DNA from: an uncultured Panacagrimonas sp.
GTDB taxonomy: Bacteria > Pseudomonadota > Gammaproteobacteria > Nevskiales > Nevskiaceae
Direction: 5' to 3'
Assembly: GCA_946481265.1 (NCBI GenBank)
Contig: CAMLNE010000215.1
Coordinates: 1 to 7,352, forward strand
DNA length: 7,352 nucleotides
Shown here: positions 6,422 to 7,352 of the stretch, in pieces
How positions within the stretch are numbered: position 1 is the stretch's first letter
Layout of the letters: each line of letters opens with the position of its first letter
The notes under the pieces: model-generated
Told to the model about the DNA's origin: nothing
Databases searched by the model: none
Seen by the model: the letters and a program-made list of their open reading frames with translations, nothing else
Position numbers and translations under genes: made by a program

Positions 6422-7352
6422 ATGAGAATGAGCGCGCGTGGCCTCGCCGGGGCCCTGGCCCTTGCGGTCGCACTACCTCTCGGATTCAACGCCGCCAAGG
6501 CTGCAACCATCGTCGACGGGGCCGCGCTCAGCGACCGGACCCAGGGCAAGAACTGGCTGGCCTACGGCCGCAATTTCTACGAGCAGCGCTACAGCCCGCT
6601 GACCCAGATCAACACCGAGACGGTGAAGAACCTGGGCCTGGAATGGTCGATGGCCCTGCCCAAGGACCGCTCGCTGCTGGGCACGCCGATCGTGGTCGAC
6701 GGCATCCTCTACTTCTCCGGCAGCTGGAGCGTGACCCGTGCGGTCGAGGCCAAGACCGGCAAGCTGTTGTGGGAATTCGACCCGAAGTCGATCGAGCACG
6801 CGGGAGACCGCCTGCGCATCATGTGGGACTCAAACCGTGGCCTCGCGTACTGGAAGGGCACGATCGTCATCTGCACGATCGACGGCCGCCTGATTGCCCT
6901 GGACGCCAAGACCGGCAAGCAGCGCTGGAGCACGCAGACCACCGATCCGAGCAAGCCGCTGTACATCTCCGGACACCCCAAGGTCTTCCGCGGCCTGGTC
7001 ATCATCGGCAACGGCGGTACCGAGTTCGGCGCGTCGCGCGGCTACGTGTCGGCCTACCACATCACGAGCGGCAAGCTGGCCTGGCGCTGGTACGTGGTGC
7101 CCGGCAATCCGGCCGACGGCTTCGAGGACGCCTCGCAGGAGATGGCGGCCAAGACCTGGACCGGCGAGTGGTGGAAGTACGGCGGCGGCGGCAACGTCTG
7201 GAACGGCATCACCTACGATCCCGAGTTCAACCAGATCCTGCTTGGCACCGGCAACGGCTCACCCTGGAACCGCAAGGTGCGCAGCCCGGACGGCGGGGAC
7301 AACCTGTTCCTGTGCTCGATCGTCGCGCTCGACGCCGACACCGGCAAGTACA
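6422..7352 (+). CDS. PQQ-dependent alcohol dehydrogenase (methanol/ethanol family quinoprotein), 3'-truncated by window edge
   Basis: This is a periplasmic quinoprotein that oxidises alcohols with pyrroloquinoline quinone and Ca2+, passing electrons to cytochrome c. The first 310 residues are visible; the family is about 600 aa, or 700 with a fused haem domain. A signal peptide is clear: MRMSARGLAG, a hydrophobic stretch to about residue 22, then an AKA cleavage site after residue 27. Tryptophan-docking propeller motifs recur, for example AKTGKLLWEFD (110-120) and DAKTGKQRWS (161-170). GGTEFGASRGYVSAY (198-212) carries E201, the expected Ca2+-ligand Glu. GGGGNVW (254-260) gives W260, expected to stack on PQQ. 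GTGNGSPWN (275-283) supplies N278, a Ca2+ ligand in homologues. The catalytic Asp region lies beyond the window, so type I versus haem-containing type II cannot be decided. The usual vicinal Cys-Cys before NRG is replaced by Ile133-Met134. An alternative ATG at 6428 is less favoured. The substrate is not determinable. Confidence 0.93.
   Translation, partial: MRMSARGLAGALALAVALPLGFNAAKAATIVDGAALSDRTQGKNWLAYGRNFYEQRYSPLTQINTETVKNLGLEWSMALPKDRSLLGTPIVVDGILYFSGSWSVTRAVEAKTGKLLWEFDPKSIEHAGDRLRIMWDSNRGLAYWKGTIVICTIDGRLIALDAKTGKQRWSTQTTDPSKPLYISGHPKVFRGLVIIGNGGTEFGASRGYVSAYHITSGKLAWRWYVVPGNPADGFEDASQEMAAKTWTGEWWKYGGGGNVWNGITYDPEFNQILLGTGNGSPWNRKVRSPDGGDNLFLCSIVALDADTGKY

Noticed and set aside
4539..6425. 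A 628-codon open frame on the plus strand opposite dxs.
   Set aside because: It is antisense to an unmistakable dxs and looks low-complexity, rich in Gly, Ala, Val, His and Arg. It is a shadow of high third-position GC in dxs, with no recognisable domain.

Overview
The window is GC-rich chromosomal DNA from a proteobacterium. It carries a type IVa pilus retraction locus followed by housekeeping and metabolic genes. The order yggS (minus strand), then pilT and pilU (plus strand) is the arrangement known from Pseudomonas aeruginosa and many other gamma- and some betaproteobacteria. That order, the proteobacterial-type Dxs and a PQQ-dependent alcohol dehydrogenase make a gammaproteobacterium most likely, with a betaproteobacterium possible. 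No rRNA, tRNA, mobile element, CRISPR array or phage gene is visible.

Layout. Positions 1-568 (minus) hold most of a YggS/PLPBP pyridoxal-phosphate homeostasis protein, cut off at its C-terminus by the window edge. An 81-bp divergent promoter region (569-649) separates it from three consecutive plus-strand genes for hexameric PilT-family ATPases. These are pilT (650-1684, 344 aa), pilU (1816-2982, 388 aa) and a third, PilU-like paralogue (3137-4198, 353 aa). All three keep Walker A, Asp box, Walker B glutamate and His box. The two gaps between them (131 and 154 bp) are noncoding and contain inverted repeats. A perfect 20-bp palindrome (4240-4259) lies between the third ATPase gene and the convergent dxs (4260-6137, minus), which encodes 1-deoxy-D-xylulose-5-phosphate synthase. 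After a noncoding, hairpin-rich divergent region, a secreted PQQ-dependent alcohol dehydrogenase begins at 6422 and runs off the window end.

How the genes work together. PilT is the main motor that depolymerises type IVa pili for twitching, DNA uptake or surface sensing, and PilU is its accessory motor. The third ATPase probably works on the same platform, as another accessory motor or under different conditions. YggS, Dxs and the quinoprotein have no evident link to pili beyond proximity: vitamin B6 handling, isoprenoid precursor (and thiamine/pyridoxal precursor) synthesis, and periplasmic alcohol oxidation.

The most notable feature is the third tandem retraction ATPase. Nothing in the window clearly points to a wholly new kind of system. 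Most other reading frames are antisense or out-of-frame shadows of these genes, expected at this GC content.
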